DNA of 15,112 nucleotides from Pseudomonadota bacterium (GCA_023445705.1 JAEXKM010000139.1:1-15112); one strand, 5' to 3'. Shown: positions 7,117-15,112, counted from the first letter of the stretch. A program made the numbers and translations. The notes: generated from the letters alone by a model not told the origin.

Positions 7117-8247
7117 ATGCCCGTTCAAAGCTCAGAGTCACATACCGTCCGCGTCTCGCTCGTCATTCTGGCGGTGATCGCAACGGGGGCCGCGCTTTTC
7201 TGGATGCGAGGCATCCTTACGCCCCTGGCCCTGGCCGTGTTCCTGGCGGTCATGATCGACGGCTTCGCCAGGGTCCTGAAGGTCCGGCTGCCGGTGCTGG
7301 GCGACAAGACCGCCCTGGCCATGGCTATCATCCTGCTGCTGTTGCTGTTCGGCGTTTCGGTGCTCGTCATCGCCGACAACGCCAGCAACTTCATCAGCCA
7401 GATCATCGCCTACACCCCCAAGCTCAACAATCTGATCGCCCAGATCGCCGGCCTGTTCGGCGTCGACGTGCCGCCGACGATCAACGAGCTGCTCACCCAG
7501 TTGAACCCCAGCGCCTATCTGGCCGACGTGGCGCGCGGGCTGCAGGGCTTCGCCTCCGACGCCTTCTTCGTGCTGATCTATCTCGGCTTCATCATCGCCT
7601 CGCGCCGAGGCTTCCAGCGCAAGGTCGTCGGGCTCTTCCCGCACCACGCCGAGCGCAGCGAGGCCATGCAGGCCTTCCGGCGCATCCGCGACGGGGTCGA
7701 GCGCTACCTCTGGGTCCAGACCGTCACTGGCCTGATCATCGCCGTCGGCTCCTGGATCGCGATGATCTCGGTCGGCCTCGACAACCCGATCTTCTGGGCC
7801 TTCCTGATCTTCATCGCCTCGTACATTCCGGTGATCGGCGGGGCGATCGGCATCCTGGCGCCGCCGGTCTTCGCCCTCATCCAGTTCGAAAGCTTCTGGC
7901 CGGCCCTGATCCTGCTGGGCGTCCTGCAGGCGATCCAGTTCGTCGTCGGCAACATCATCCTGCCGCGGATGCAGGGCGACAGCCTGAACATGGACCCGAT
8001 CGTCGTGCTCTTGAGCCTGGCCTTCTGGGGCCTCATCTGGGGGATGACCGGGATGTTCCTCTCAACCCCCCTCACCGTCATGGCCATGGTGATCCTGGCC
8101 CAGTTCGACGGCACCCGCTGGCTGGCGGTGCTGCTGTCCTCGGACGGCCAACCCGACAAACTGCGCAGCGCCTCCGGCGCGCCTAACGAACCCCCAGCGC
8201 CAGAACGGCGTTCCCGCCCGTCACGCAAGCGTGAAAACAAAAGCTGA
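7117..8247 (+). CDS. AI-2E family transporter (PerM/TqsA-type membrane protein)
   Basis: This 376-residue polytopic membrane protein has the AI-2E family (UPF0118) architecture: membrane segments near 11-30, 33-50 and 65-87, a long soluble loop (about 88-143) with many polar residues, then segments near 145-162, 202-220, 223-257, 258-282 and 293-330. The diagnostic C-terminal pattern is ILPRMQGDSLNMDPIVVLLS (281-300), followed by FWGLIWGMTGMFLSTPL. Members include the autoinducer-2 exporter TqsA and Na+/H+ antiporters, so the substrate here cannot be inferred. The C-terminal 35 residues are a charged, Pro- and Arg-rich tail that should be cytoplasmic. An in-frame TTG at 7057 would add 20 residues; the ATG at 7117, preceded by purine-rich aaaaagaa, is preferred because the added stretch does not look like the family. 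Confidence 0.9.
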   Translation: MPVQSSESHTVRVSLVILAVIATGAALFWMRGILTPLALAVFLAVMIDGFARVLKVRLPVLGDKTALAMAIILLLLLFGVSVLVIADNASNFISQIIAYTPKLNNLIAQIAGLFGVDVPPTINELLTQLNPSAYLADVARGLQGFASDAFFVLIYLGFIIASRRGFQRKVVGLFPHHAERSEAMQAFRRIRDGVERYLWVQTVTGLIIAVGSWIAMISVGLDNPIFWAFLIFIASYIPVIGGAIGILAPPVFALIQFESFWPALILLGVLQAIQFVVGNIILPRMQGDSLNMDPIVVLLSLAFWGLIWGMTGMFLSTPLTVMAMVILAQFDGTRWLAVLLSSDGQPDKLRSASGAPNEPPAPERRSRPSRKRENKS

Positions 8248-8293
8248 TAACCAAGGCCTTCAACTTGTTCGCTTCCTCCCTATCTAAGGTCCG

Positions 8294-8415
8294 TTCGGGT
8301 CCCCCCCGAAACATTGGTGGCTCAGGCGTCAGCCCCCGCCGCTACGAGCCCCAAGCGCTCTGCCTTCCCCCCCAGGGCCGAGCGACGCGCCGCCGGACTC
8401 TCTCCTCCGGCGGCG
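8294..8415 (+). promoter_or_regulatory. Structured 5' leader of gdhZ with two perfect stem-loops
   Basis: The 190-nt gap before gdhZ holds two perfect hairpins. The first is ttcggg (8294-8299) with cccgaa (8305-8310). The second is cgccgccgga (8388-8397) with tccggcggcg (8406-8415), loop ctctctcc, ending 22 nt before the gdhZ ATG. The second stem is ten GC-rich pairs and lies close enough to affect ribosome access, or it could end transcription. No T-tract follows it, so a standard intrinsic terminator or attenuator is not evident. A possible but poor promoter (ttcaac, 16 nt, tatcta at 8259-8286) would place both stems in the gdhZ mRNA leader. Their regulatory role is inferred. Confidence 0.4.
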
Positions 8416-8437
8416 CTCTCGCGGGGGGCCTGTCCAA

Positions 8438-11400
8438 ATGAGCAAGCGACCCAAGCTGACCTCGGCCCAACGCGGCCTCGTAGGCGCTTTCACGCCCCTG
8501 GCCGACGACACCGCGGCCGCCCAATCCTTCATTTCACAGGCCGCCTGGGACGCCGCGCCGGACGAGCTTCCAGAATTGGGGTCCAAGGCCCTCGCCGCCG
8601 TCCTTGCCGACTTCTGGGCGTTCGCAGCCAACCGTAAGGGTGAGGAGCCGGTCATCCGCCTCGCCGCCGTCGACGGCGCGCCCAACCTCGAGCGGCTCGA
8701 AATCCTGCAGGACGATGCGCCCTTCCTGGTCGACAGCGTCATGGGCGAGATCACCGACCAGGGCCTCTCGGTCCGGGCCATGTTCCACCCGGTGGTCGAG
8801 ATCGCCCGCGACGCCAAGGGTGTGCGGCAGGCCGACGGCGAAGTCCGCCGCGAGTCGATGATCCAGGTGATCCTCGAGCGCGTCGGCTCCGACCGCGAGG
8901 CTGCTCTGCTTGAAGGGCTCAAGACCGCCCTGGCCGACGTCGCCGCCGCCGTCGACGACTTCCCCGCCATGCTCGCCCTGATGGCCCGCACCATCGACGA
9001 GCTGGAAGCCGCCCCCGCCGCGCCGGGCCGCGAGGAGGACCTCGAATTCCTCCGCTGGCTGCGGGACGAGCACTTCGTCTATCTCGGCGCCCGGGTTTAC
9101 GAGTACCCGCGCCTGAAGGACGGCGGCTACGCCAAGGAAGAACCCCTCTATCAGCCGCAGGACGGCTTGGGCGTGCTGCGCGACCCCAGCCGCACCGTGC
9201 TGCGCCGCTCCTCCGAGCCGGCCCTGCTCACCGCCCAGGTCGCAGCCAGCATCGCCGCCGATCCGGTCACCGTCGCCAAGTCGAACCTGCGCTCCAAGGT
9301 CCATCGCCGCGGCTACATGGACTATGTCGGGGTCAAGCGTTACGGCGCCGACGGCAAGCCCTCGGGCGAGGTCCGCTTCGTCGGCCTCTTCACGTCCGAG
9401 GCCTATGACGAACCGGCCCACACCGTTCCCCTGGTCCGCGCCAAGGTCGCCCGCGTTCTCGACCGCGCCGGCAAGGCGCCCAGCGCCCACAACGAAAAAC
9501 GCCTGCGCAACATCCTGGAGACCTATCCCCGGGACGAGCTTTTCCAGGGTTCCGAAGACGACCTGCTGGCCACCTCTCTGGGCGTCCTTCACCTCTATGA
9601 CCGTCCGCGGGTGCGCCTGTTCGAGCGGCGCGACCCCTTCGATCGCTTCGTCTCGATCCTGCTGTTCGTCCCGCGCGACCGCTACGACTCCGACCTGCGC
9701 GCCCGCGCCGGCGAGATGTTGGCGGAAGCCTACGAAGGCCGCGTCTCAGCCTACTACCCGGCCTTCCCCGACGCCTCGCTCGCCCGCGTGCATTTCATCA
9801 TCGGCGTCCAGCCCGGCCATCACGGCGAGCCGGATCTGAAGGCGATCGAGGCCCAGATCGCCGCGGCCTCGCGGACCTGGGCCGACCGCTTCGCCGCCGC
9901 GGTCCGCGCCTCCGGCCGGGCCAGCGCCGAGGTCGCCGACATGGTGGGCCGCTACGCCGAGGCCTTCACCGCCGGCTATCGCGAACGCTACGACGCCGAA
10001 GAGGCCCTGGCCGACATCGCCGTCATCGAAAGCCTGGCCGAGAGCGAGCCGGTCCGCATCCGCGCCTTCCGCCGCGCCGCCGACTCCAAGACCCAGCTCC
10101 GCTTCAAGCTATACCGCCCCGGCTCTCCCGCCCCGCTCGCCGACGTCCTGCCGATCCTCGAGAACATGGGCCTCAAGGCCATGGTCGAGAACGGCTATCC
10201 GGTGATGCCGGCCGGCGGCCGCCGCATCTGGGTCCACGAGTTCGAGCTCGACGACCAGCACGGCGAGCATCTGGTCTTCGAGGATGTGAAGACCGCCTTC
10301 GAGGACGCCTTCACCGCGGTCTGGACCGGCGCCACCGAGAACGACGGCTTCAACCGCATGGTGCTGGAGCTCTCGATCAGCTGGCGCGAGGCTGCGCTCA
10401 TCCGCGCCCTGGCCCGCTATCGCCAGCAGTCGGGCCTCGATCCCAGCCAGCGCGTGCAGGAGACGGCGCTTTCCAACTATCCGGAAGTCGCCCGCCTGAT
10501 CCTCGACCTCTTCCGCGCCAAGTTCGACCCGGCCGCTGGCGGCGACCTGGCCGCGCGCACCGTCAAGGCGGGCGGGCTGATGGACGAAATCGTCCAGGCG
10601 CTGCAGCAGGTCGACAGCCTCGACGACGACCGCGTGCTGCGCCGCCTGGCCCAGCTCGTCGGCGCCATCAAGCGCACCAACTACTACCAGCGGGGCGAGG
10701 ACGGCGCTCCCAAGCCCTATATCAGCTTCAAGGTCGCGTCGGGCGAACTCGGCGACCTGCCCCTGCCCAAGCCCTACCGCGAGATCTTCGTCTGGGCGAC
10801 GCACATCGAGGGCGTCCACCTGCGCTTCGGCCCCGTCGCCCGCGGCGGCCTGCGCTGGTCCGATCGCCGCGACGACTTCCGCACCGAGGTGCTCGGCCTG
10901 GTGAAGGCTCAGCAGACCAAGAACGCGGTCATCGTGCCCGTCGGCTCCAAGGGCGGCTTCTATCCCAAGCAGCTTCCCAAGGGCGCCGCGCCCGACGTCG
11001 TCCGCTCCGAGGCGGTCCGCGCCTACACCACCTTCCTCCAGGGCCTGCTCGACATCACCGACAACCTCGACCCCGAGGGCAAGGTGGTCCATCCGCAGGA
11101 CGTGGTGATCCACGACGGCGATGACCCCTATCTGGTGGTCGCGGCCGACAAGGGCACCGCCACCTTCTCCGACATCGCCAACGGCGTGGCCGAATCCTAC
11201 GGCTTCTGGCTGGGCGACGCCTTCGCCTCCGGCGGCTCGGCGGGCTACGACCACAAGGAGATGGGCATCACCGCCCGCGGCGCCTGGGAAGCGGTCAAGC
11301 GCCACTTCCGCGAGCTGGGCAAGGACATCCAGTCCGAGCCCTTCACCGCGGTCGGCGTCGGCGACATGTCCGGCGACGTCTTCGGCAACGGCATGCTGCT

Positions 11401-13270
11401 GTCCGAGCAGACCCGCCTGCTGGCCGCCTTCGACCATCGGCACATCTTCCTCGACCCGAACCCCGACCCCACCCGCTCCTTCGTCGAGCGCCAGCGCATG
11501 TTCGAGCTGCCGCGCTCGTCCTGGGAGGACTACGACCGCAAGGTGATCTCCAAGGGCGGCGGGGTCTTCTCCCGCGGCCTGAAATCGATCCCGCTGACCC
11601 GCGAGGTCAAGGCCATGCTGGGCGTCGAGGCCGACAGCCTCTCCCCCGCCGAACTGATGAGCGCCATCCTGCGCGCGCCGGCCGAGCTGCTCTATCTCGG
11701 CGGCATCGGCACCTATGTGAAGGCCCAGCGCGAAGGGAACACCGAGGTCGGCGACAAGGCCAACGACGCCCTGCGCGTCAACGCCGCCGACCTGCGCGTG
11801 AAGGTGGTCGGCGAAGGGGCCAACCTCGGCCTCACCCAGGCCGGGCGCATCGAGTTCGCCCTCCGCGGCGGCCGGGTCAACACCGACGCCATCGACAACT
11901 CCGCCGGGGTCGATTCCTCCGACCACGAGGTCAATATCAAGATCCTCACCGGCATGCTGGAGCGCACCGGCGTCCTCAACCGGACCAAGCGCGACAAGCT
12001 GCTGAAGTCGATGACCGATGACGTGGCCACCCACGTCCTGGCCCACAACTACGACCAGACCCTGGCGCTCTCGCTCATGGACCTGGACGCGGCCGGCGAG
12101 CTCGAGCCCCACGCCCGCTACATGGCGCACCTGGAGACCCGCGGGCAGCTCGACCGCGCGGTCGAGGGCCTTCCCGACGCCAACGTCCTGGCCGAACGCC
12201 GCCAGGCCGGCCGCGGCCTCACCCGTCCGGAAGAGGCCGTCCTCCTGGCCTATGGCAAGCTGGAGCTGAAGGGCGACATGGCCCACAGCCCGGTCGCCGA
12301 CGACCCCTACTTCGAGGACCTGCTGGAAGGCTACTTCCCCAAGGCCCTGCGCAAGTACGACGAGGCCCTGCGTCGCCACCGCCTGCGCCGCGACATCATC
12401 GCCACCGTGGTCGCCAACGACGCCATCAACCGCTGCGGGCCCTCGTTCCCCGCCCGCCTGATGTCCGCCGCCTCCTGCGACGTCACCGCCTTCGTCACCG
12501 CCTATGAGGCGGCCAAGGCGGTGCTCGGCCTGGAAGCGCTCTGGGATCAGGTCTCGGCGCTCGACGGCAAGATCCCGGCGGCCGGCCAGATGGCGCTCTA
12601 CCGGCGCCTGGCCTACACCCTGCGCGGCGAGACCTTCTGGCTCGCGCGCCGCGCGGCCCGGGGCGCCCAGGGCGTCAGCGCCCTGATCGGCGCCTACGGG
12701 CCGGGCGCGGCCACCCTGAAGAAGCTGATCCCCGACATCCTGTCGCCGGTCGAGCGCGGACGCCTGGAAGCCCAGGTCAAGCGCCTGACCGACGCCGGAG
12801 CGCCCGAGGCTCTCGCCCGCCAGATCGCCAACCTCCAACCGCTGACCATCGCGGTGGACCTGGTCGACCTGGCCGACGCCTCGAGCTGGGACCTGACCAA
12901 CGTCACCCGCCTATATCAGCAGGTCGGCCAGGTCTTCGCCTTCGACCGGCTGCGCGCGGCCGCAGGCGCCTTCACGGCCGGCGACGCCTTCGAGCGCACC
13001 GCCGTGCGCCGGCTGGTGGAAGACCTGCTGGCCGAGCAGGCGGCCGTGACCCGCGAGGTCATGGGCTTCTGCGGCAATGTCGAGGCCGGCGAGAGCGTCG
13101 AGGCGGCCCACGCCGCCATCACCTCCTGGGCGTCCCTGCGCCATGAAGCCGTCGAAGCCGCCCGCAAGGCGGTAGAGGAGATCGAGGCCGCCGGCGGTCC
13201 CTGGACCTTCGCCAAACTGACCATCGCCAACGCCGCCCTGCGCGCCCTGTCGATCGTCGACGTGAAGTAG
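8438..13270 (+). CDS. gdhZ: Large (about 180-kDa) NAD-dependent glutamate dehydrogenase
   Basis: The 1,610-residue enzyme matches the L_180 class of NAD-glutamate dehydrogenases, which deaminate glutamate to 2-oxoglutarate and ammonium. The N-terminal half has three ACT-like regulatory segments (about 85-122, 388-422 and 551-589). The catalytic half starts near 740 with RFGPVARGGLRWSDR (796-810), then VGSKGGF with the conserved Lys838, DKGTATFSDIAN (904-915), the cofactor region GVGDMSGDVFGNG (973-985), VGEGANLGLTQAGR (1124-1137) and NSAGVDSSDHEVN (1154-1166). A long helical C-terminal domain completes the usual length, with no frameshift. In Caulobacter crescentus the orthologue GdhZ is also reported to stimulate FtsZ-ring disassembly, tying glutamate metabolism to division. 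The ATG has no strong Shine-Dalgarno; it follows a structured leader. The gene is convergent with purH. Confidence 0.96.
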   Translation: MSKRPKLTSAQRGLVGAFTPLADDTAAAQSFISQAAWDAAPDELPELGSKALAAVLADFWAFAANRKGEEPVIRLAAVDGAPNLERLEILQDDAPFLVDSVMGEITDQGLSVRAMFHPVVEIARDAKGVRQADGEVRRESMIQVILERVGSDREAALLEGLKTALADVAAAVDDFPAMLALMARTIDELEAAPAAPGREEDLEFLRWLRDEHFVYLGARVYEYPRLKDGGYAKEEPLYQPQDGLGVLRDPSRTVLRRSSEPALLTAQVAASIAADPVTVAKSNLRSKVHRRGYMDYVGVKRYGADGKPSGEVRFVGLFTSEAYDEPAHTVPLVRAKVARVLDRAGKAPSAHNEKRLRNILETYPRDELFQGSEDDLLATSLGVLHLYDRPRVRLFERRDPFDRFVSILLFVPRDRYDSDLRARAGEMLAEAYEGRVSAYYPAFPDASLARVHFIIGVQPGHHGEPDLKAIEAQIAAASRTWADRFAAAVRASGRASAEVADMVGRYAEAFTAGYRERYDAEEALADIAVIESLAESEPVRIRAFRRAADSKTQLRFKLYRPGSPAPLADVLPILENMGLKAMVENGYPVMPAGGRRIWVHEFELDDQHGEHLVFEDVKTAFEDAFTAVWTGATENDGFNRMVLELSISWREAALIRALARYRQQSGLDPSQRVQETALSNYPEVARLILDLFRAKFDPAAGGDLAARTVKAGGLMDEIVQALQQVDSLDDDRVLRRLAQLVGAIKRTNYYQRGEDGAPKPYISFKVASGELGDLPLPKPYREIFVWATHIEGVHLRFGPVARGGLRWSDRRDDFRTEVLGLVKAQQTKNAVIVPVGSKGGFYPKQLPKGAAPDVVRSEAVRAYTTFLQGLLDITDNLDPEGKVVHPQDVVIHDGDDPYLVVAADKGTATFSDIANGVAESYGFWLGDAFASGGSAGYDHKEMGITARGAWEAVKRHFRELGKDIQSEPFTAVGVGDMSGDVFGNGMLLSEQTRLLAAFDHRHIFLDPNPDPTRSFVERQRMFELPRSSWEDYDRKVISKGGGVFSRGLKSIPLTREVKAMLGVEADSLSPAELMSAILRAPAELLYLGGIGTYVKAQREGNTEVGDKANDALRVNAADLRVKVVGEGANLGLTQAGRIEFALRGGRVNTDAIDNSAGVDSSDHEVNIKILTGMLERTGVLNRTKRDKLLKSMTDDVATHVLAHNYDQTLALSLMDLDAAGELEPHARYMAHLETRGQLDRAVEGLPDANVLAERRQAGRGLTRPEEAVLLAYGKLELKGDMAHSPVADDPYFEDLLEGYFPKALRKYDEALRRHRLRRDIIATVVANDAINRCGPSFPARLMSAASCDVTAFVTAYEAAKAVLGLEALWDQVSALDGKIPAAGQMALYRRLAYTLRGETFWLARRAARGAQGVSALIGAYGPGAATLKKLIPDILSPVERGRLEAQVKRLTDAGAPEALARQIANLQPLTIAVDLVDLADASSWDLTNVTRLYQQVGQVFAFDRLRAAAGAFTAGDAFERTAVRRLVEDLLAEQAAVTREVMGFCGNVEAGESVEAAHAAITSWASLRHEAVEAARKAVEEIEAAGGPWTFAKLTIANAALRALSIVDVK

Positions 13271-13282
13271 CTGCGAAAGCAA

Positions 13283-13323
13283 GACGGAGGGGGGCCGCCG
13301 CGAGGCGGTCTCACCCACCGCCG
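13283..13323. repeat. Solo tail-like fragment and hairpins just after gdhZ
   Basis: gacggaggggg (13283-13293) matches the tail of the larger element downstream (13423-13433). It is followed by ccgcc-gcga-ggcgg (13295-13308) and a competing stem, ggcggt (13304-13309) with accgcc (13317-13322). It starts 12 nt after the gdhZ stop and may be a decayed third copy of the same repeat unit. The stems could help end gdhZ transcription, although there is no T-run. Confidence 0.5.
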
Positions 13324-13326
13324 CAA

Positions 13327-13434
13327 GCCCCCTCAGTCAGCCTGCCGGCTGACAGTTCCCCCAGCGGGGGAGCATCTCAGACCAGATCCTCCCCCCTTTG
13401 GGGGAGGTGGCGTGCGCAGCACGACGGAGGGGGC
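13327..13434. repeat. Paired palindromic intergenic element, tails outward, between convergent gdhZ and purH
   Basis: Outer arms gccccctcagtc (13327-13338) and gacggagggggc (13423-13434) are inverted repeats with one mismatch. Inside lie gtcagcc-tgcc-ggctgac (13336-13353), ccccc-agc-ggggg (13358-13370), cctccccc with gggggagg (13388-13407), and cgtgc-gca-gcacg (13411-13423). Each half consists of a C/G-rich stem, a second hairpin and a G-rich tail, so this is two units with the stems facing inward, the reverse of the pair at 2549-2669. Its position between convergent genes suits a bidirectional transcription barrier, but no T-tracts are present. The rest of the 13271-13455 gap is covered by the fragment before it and the palindrome after it. 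Confidence 0.78.
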
Positions 13435-13441
13435 GCCCGCC

Positions 13442-13457
13442 AGGGCGGCGCCGCCCT
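13442..13457. repeat. 16-bp perfect palindrome overlapping the purH stop codon
   Basis: agggcggcgccgccct is a perfect 16-bp palindrome. Its last two bases are part of the purH stop codon (complement of 13456-13458). In RNA it could form only a short stem because the palindrome has no loop. It may be part of the purH 3' structure or the edge of the neighbouring repeat element. Confidence 0.5.
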
Positions 13458-15048
13458 AGTGGCGGAACACCCGGACCCCGGTGAACACCATGGCGATGCC
13501 GCGCTCGTCGGCCGCCTCGATCACCTTGTCGTCGCCGATCGAGCCGCCCGGCTGGATCACCGCGGTGCAGCCGGCGTCCGCCGCTTGCAGCAGCCCGTCC
13601 GGGAACGGGAAGAAAGCTTCGGACGCGCAAGCAGACCCTTTCAGGTCCAGGCCGAAGTCGGCGGCGCGCAGGGCGGCGATCCGGGCGGAGTCCTTGCGGT
13701 TCATCTGGCCGGCGCCGACGCCCAGGGTCTGGCCGCCCCTGGCGTAGACGATGGCGTTCGACTTCACGTGCTTGGCGATGGTGAAGGCGAACAGCATGTC
13801 GCGCACCTCCTCGTCGGTCGGCGCGCGCTTGGTCACCACCTTCAGGTCGGCCGGGGTCAGGTGCGCGGTGTCGCGGCTCTGCACCAGAAAGCCGCCCGCC
13901 ACCGAGCGGAAGGTGTCCCCCGGAGCATGCGGGTCCGGCAGGCCGCCGGTGGTCAGCAGCCGCACGTTCTTCTTCTTGCGGAACAGGGCCACGGCCTCTT
14001 CGTCGGCGTCGGGGGCGATCACCACCTCGGTGAAGATCTCCAGCACCTTGGCCGCCGTGGCCGCGTCCAGCTTGGTGTTGAGGGCGACGATGCCGCCGAA
14101 GGCGCTGGTCGGGTCGCAGGCCAGGGCCCGCTCATAGGCCTCGGCTAGCGAGCCGCCGGTCGCCACGCCGCAGGGGTTGGCGTGCTTGATGATCGCGCAG
14201 GCCGGCGCCGCAGCCGGATCGAACTCGGCGATCAGCTCATAGGCCGCGTCGGTGTCGTTGATGTTGTTGTAGGAGAGCTCCTTGCCCTGGAGCTGCTTGG
14301 CCGTCGCCACCCCGATCCGCGGATTGGCGAAGCGGTAGAACGAGGCCTTCTGGTGCGGGTTCTCGCCATAGCGCATGGTCTGCACCAGCTCGCCGGCGAA
14401 GGCGCGGCGGCGCGGCGCCTCCTCGCCCAGCTCCTTGGCGAACCAGGACGAGATGGCCGCGTCATAGGCGGCCGTGCGGGCATAGGCTCGGGCCGCGAGG
14501 CTCTTGCGCAGGGCCAGGGTCGTGGCGCCGCCGTCCTTCAGCTGCCCCAGCACCTCTTCCAGGTCGGCCAGCTCGGTGCAGATCGCGACATAGCCGTGGT
14601 TCTTGGCCGCCGAGCGGACCATGGCCGGGCCGCCGATGTCGATGTTCTCGACGCAGTCCTCGAACGACCCGCCCTTCGCCACCGTCGCCTCGAACGGATA
14701 GAGGTTCACATAGACGATATCGATCGGGCCGATGCCGTGATCGGCCATGGCCTTGGCGTGTTCGGCCGCGTCACGCACGCCCAGCAGGCCGCCGTGCACG
14801 ATCGGGTGCAGGGTCTTCACCCGCCCGTCCATCATCTCCGGGAAGCCGGTCAGGTCCGACACGTCCTTGACCGCCAGGCCGGCGGCCTCGATCGCCGCAC
14901 GGGTGCCGCCGGTCGACACCAGCTCGACGCCGGCCTGCGCCAGGGTCTTGGCGGCCTCGATCAGGCCGGTCTTGTCGGAGACCGAGATCAGCGCGCGCTT
15001 GGGAACGACGCGGTCGGGGGCAGGCGGAAAGTTCGGGGCGGCGGGCAC
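13456..15048 (-). CDS. purH: Bifunctional AICAR formyltransferase / IMP cyclohydrolase
   Basis: PurH performs the last two steps of de novo IMP synthesis: formylation of AICAR with 10-formyl-tetrahydrofolate, then ring closure to IMP. The 530-residue length is normal. The N-terminal cyclohydrolase domain shows SVSDKTG (22-28), STGG (45-48) and DGRVKTLHP (74-82). The C-terminal transformylase domain shows RYGENPHQ (226-233), the catalytic Lys288-His289 in IIKHANPCG (matching human Lys266/His267), SEAFFPFPDG (476-485) and the typical GGSIGDDKVI and VFTGVRVFRH end. The start codon is GTG at 15048, chosen because AAGGAG lies 6 nt upstream. The gene converges with gdhZ and probably follows another gene on the same strand (stop at 15068, 19-nt gap). 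A GTG start is the only mildly unusual point. Confidence 0.97.
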   Translation of the reverse strand: MPAAPNFPPAPDRVVPKRALISVSDKTGLIEAAKTLAQAGVELVSTGGTRAAIEAAGLAVKDVSDLTGFPEMMDGRVKTLHPIVHGGLLGVRDAAEHAKAMADHGIGPIDIVYVNLYPFEATVAKGGSFEDCVENIDIGGPAMVRSAAKNHGYVAICTELADLEEVLGQLKDGGATTLALRKSLAARAYARTAAYDAAISSWFAKELGEEAPRRRAFAGELVQTMRYGENPHQKASFYRFANPRIGVATAKQLQGKELSYNNINDTDAAYELIAEFDPAAAPACAIIKHANPCGVATGGSLAEAYERALACDPTSAFGGIVALNTKLDAATAAKVLEIFTEVVIAPDADEEAVALFRKKKNVRLLTTGGLPDPHAPGDTFRSVAGGFLVQSRDTAHLTPADLKVVTKRAPTDEEVRDMLFAFTIAKHVKSNAIVYARGGQTLGVGAGQMNRKDSARIAALRAADFGLDLKGSACASEAFFPFPDGLLQAADAGCTAVIQPGGSIGDDKVIEAADERGIAMVFTGVRVFRH

Positions 15049-15067
15049 GGCAGTCTCCTTGAGCGTT

Positions 15068-15112
15068 TCAAAAGGAAATTGCCCAGGCGAGCGGCATGAT
15101 GTGGTCCCGCGC
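15068..15112 (-). CDS. Possible C-terminal tail of the gene upstream of purH (runs off right edge)
   Basis: On the minus strand one frame is open from the window edge through 14 codons to a TGA at 15070-15068, giving ARDHIMPLAWAISF. The stop lies 19 nt before the purH GTG, with the purH Shine-Dalgarno in between, which is typical operon spacing. In several alphaproteobacteria the gene before purH encodes a heparinase II/III-family protein, and the short hydrophobic PLAWA ending is compatible with that, but 14 residues cannot identify a family. This could also be chance open sequence, since an open stretch this short carries little weight. Confidence 0.4.
   Translation of the reverse strand, partial: ARDHIMPLAWAISF

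Noticed and set aside
8259..8286. Candidate gdhZ promoter ttcaac-16-tatcta
   Set aside because: Only three of six bases match consensus in each box, so it is not listed as a separate feature.
8314..8637. A possible small gene or leader peptide before gdhZ
   Set aside because: The frame overlaps the gdhZ N-terminus, has no ribosome site, and its composition changes arbitrarily; the region is better read as a structured leader.
10109..12838. A 909-codon open frame antisense to gdhZ
   Set aside because: It lies wholly inside gdhZ, its translation is low-complexity and rich in Gly, Ala, Val, Asp and Glu with no recognisable motif, and long antisense frames are expected opposite GC-rich coding DNA.
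13283..13434. CRISPR-like array after gdhZ
   Set aside because: The repeats are inverted hairpin modules of varying spacing, not regular direct repeats with unique spacers, and no cas gene is nearby.
14182..15099. A 305-codon plus-strand frame opposite purH
   Set aside because: It is antisense to a full-length, motif-complete purH and resembles no family.

Overview
The window is a GC-rich chromosomal segment carrying housekeeping genes. Gene content points to an alphaproteobacterium of the Caulobacterales, perhaps Phenylobacterium or Caulobacter: a 1,610-residue NAD-glutamate dehydrogenase of the GdhZ type, a mutM/ubiE/ubiB neighbourhood, and intergenic palindromic repeats with GTCATCCCGG-type and CTCCCC/GGGGAG-type stems. 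No plasmid, phage, transposase, CRISPR array, tRNA or rRNA was seen. The genus is an inference from recall and was not computed.

Layout, left to right. Bases 1-26 are the first codons of mutM (minus strand), diverging from ubiE and ubiB (plus strand, 3-nt gap, one operon for ubiquinone synthesis). A palindromic repeat region follows, then rlmN, a radical-SAM rRNA/tRNA methyltransferase with a clear sigma-70-like promoter and a TTG start. Next is a two-gene unit of a DUF350 membrane protein and a membrane-anchored trypsin-like serine protease. It converges through a repeat element with a HerA-like DUF853 ATPase on the minus strand. Divergent from that ATPase is an AI-2E-family membrane protein. 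Then comes gdhZ, which takes up about a third of the window and has a leader with two perfect stem-loops. gdhZ converges with purH (minus strand) across a hairpin-dense junction. The last 45 bases are probably the tail of the gene upstream of purH.

The genes cover base-excision repair (mutM), ubiquinone synthesis (ubiE, ubiB), ribosome and tRNA methylation (rlmN), glutamate catabolism to 2-oxoglutarate (gdhZ) and the last two steps of IMP synthesis (purH). They are not one pathway. In Caulobacter crescentus GdhZ also links glutamate metabolism to FtsZ-ring disassembly, so this copy may do the same.

I found no convincing new multi-gene system. The points most worth a second look are the two families of paired palindromic intergenic elements, the DUF350/protease pair in which the protease appears to have Glu at the catalytic Asp position, and the structured gdhZ leader.
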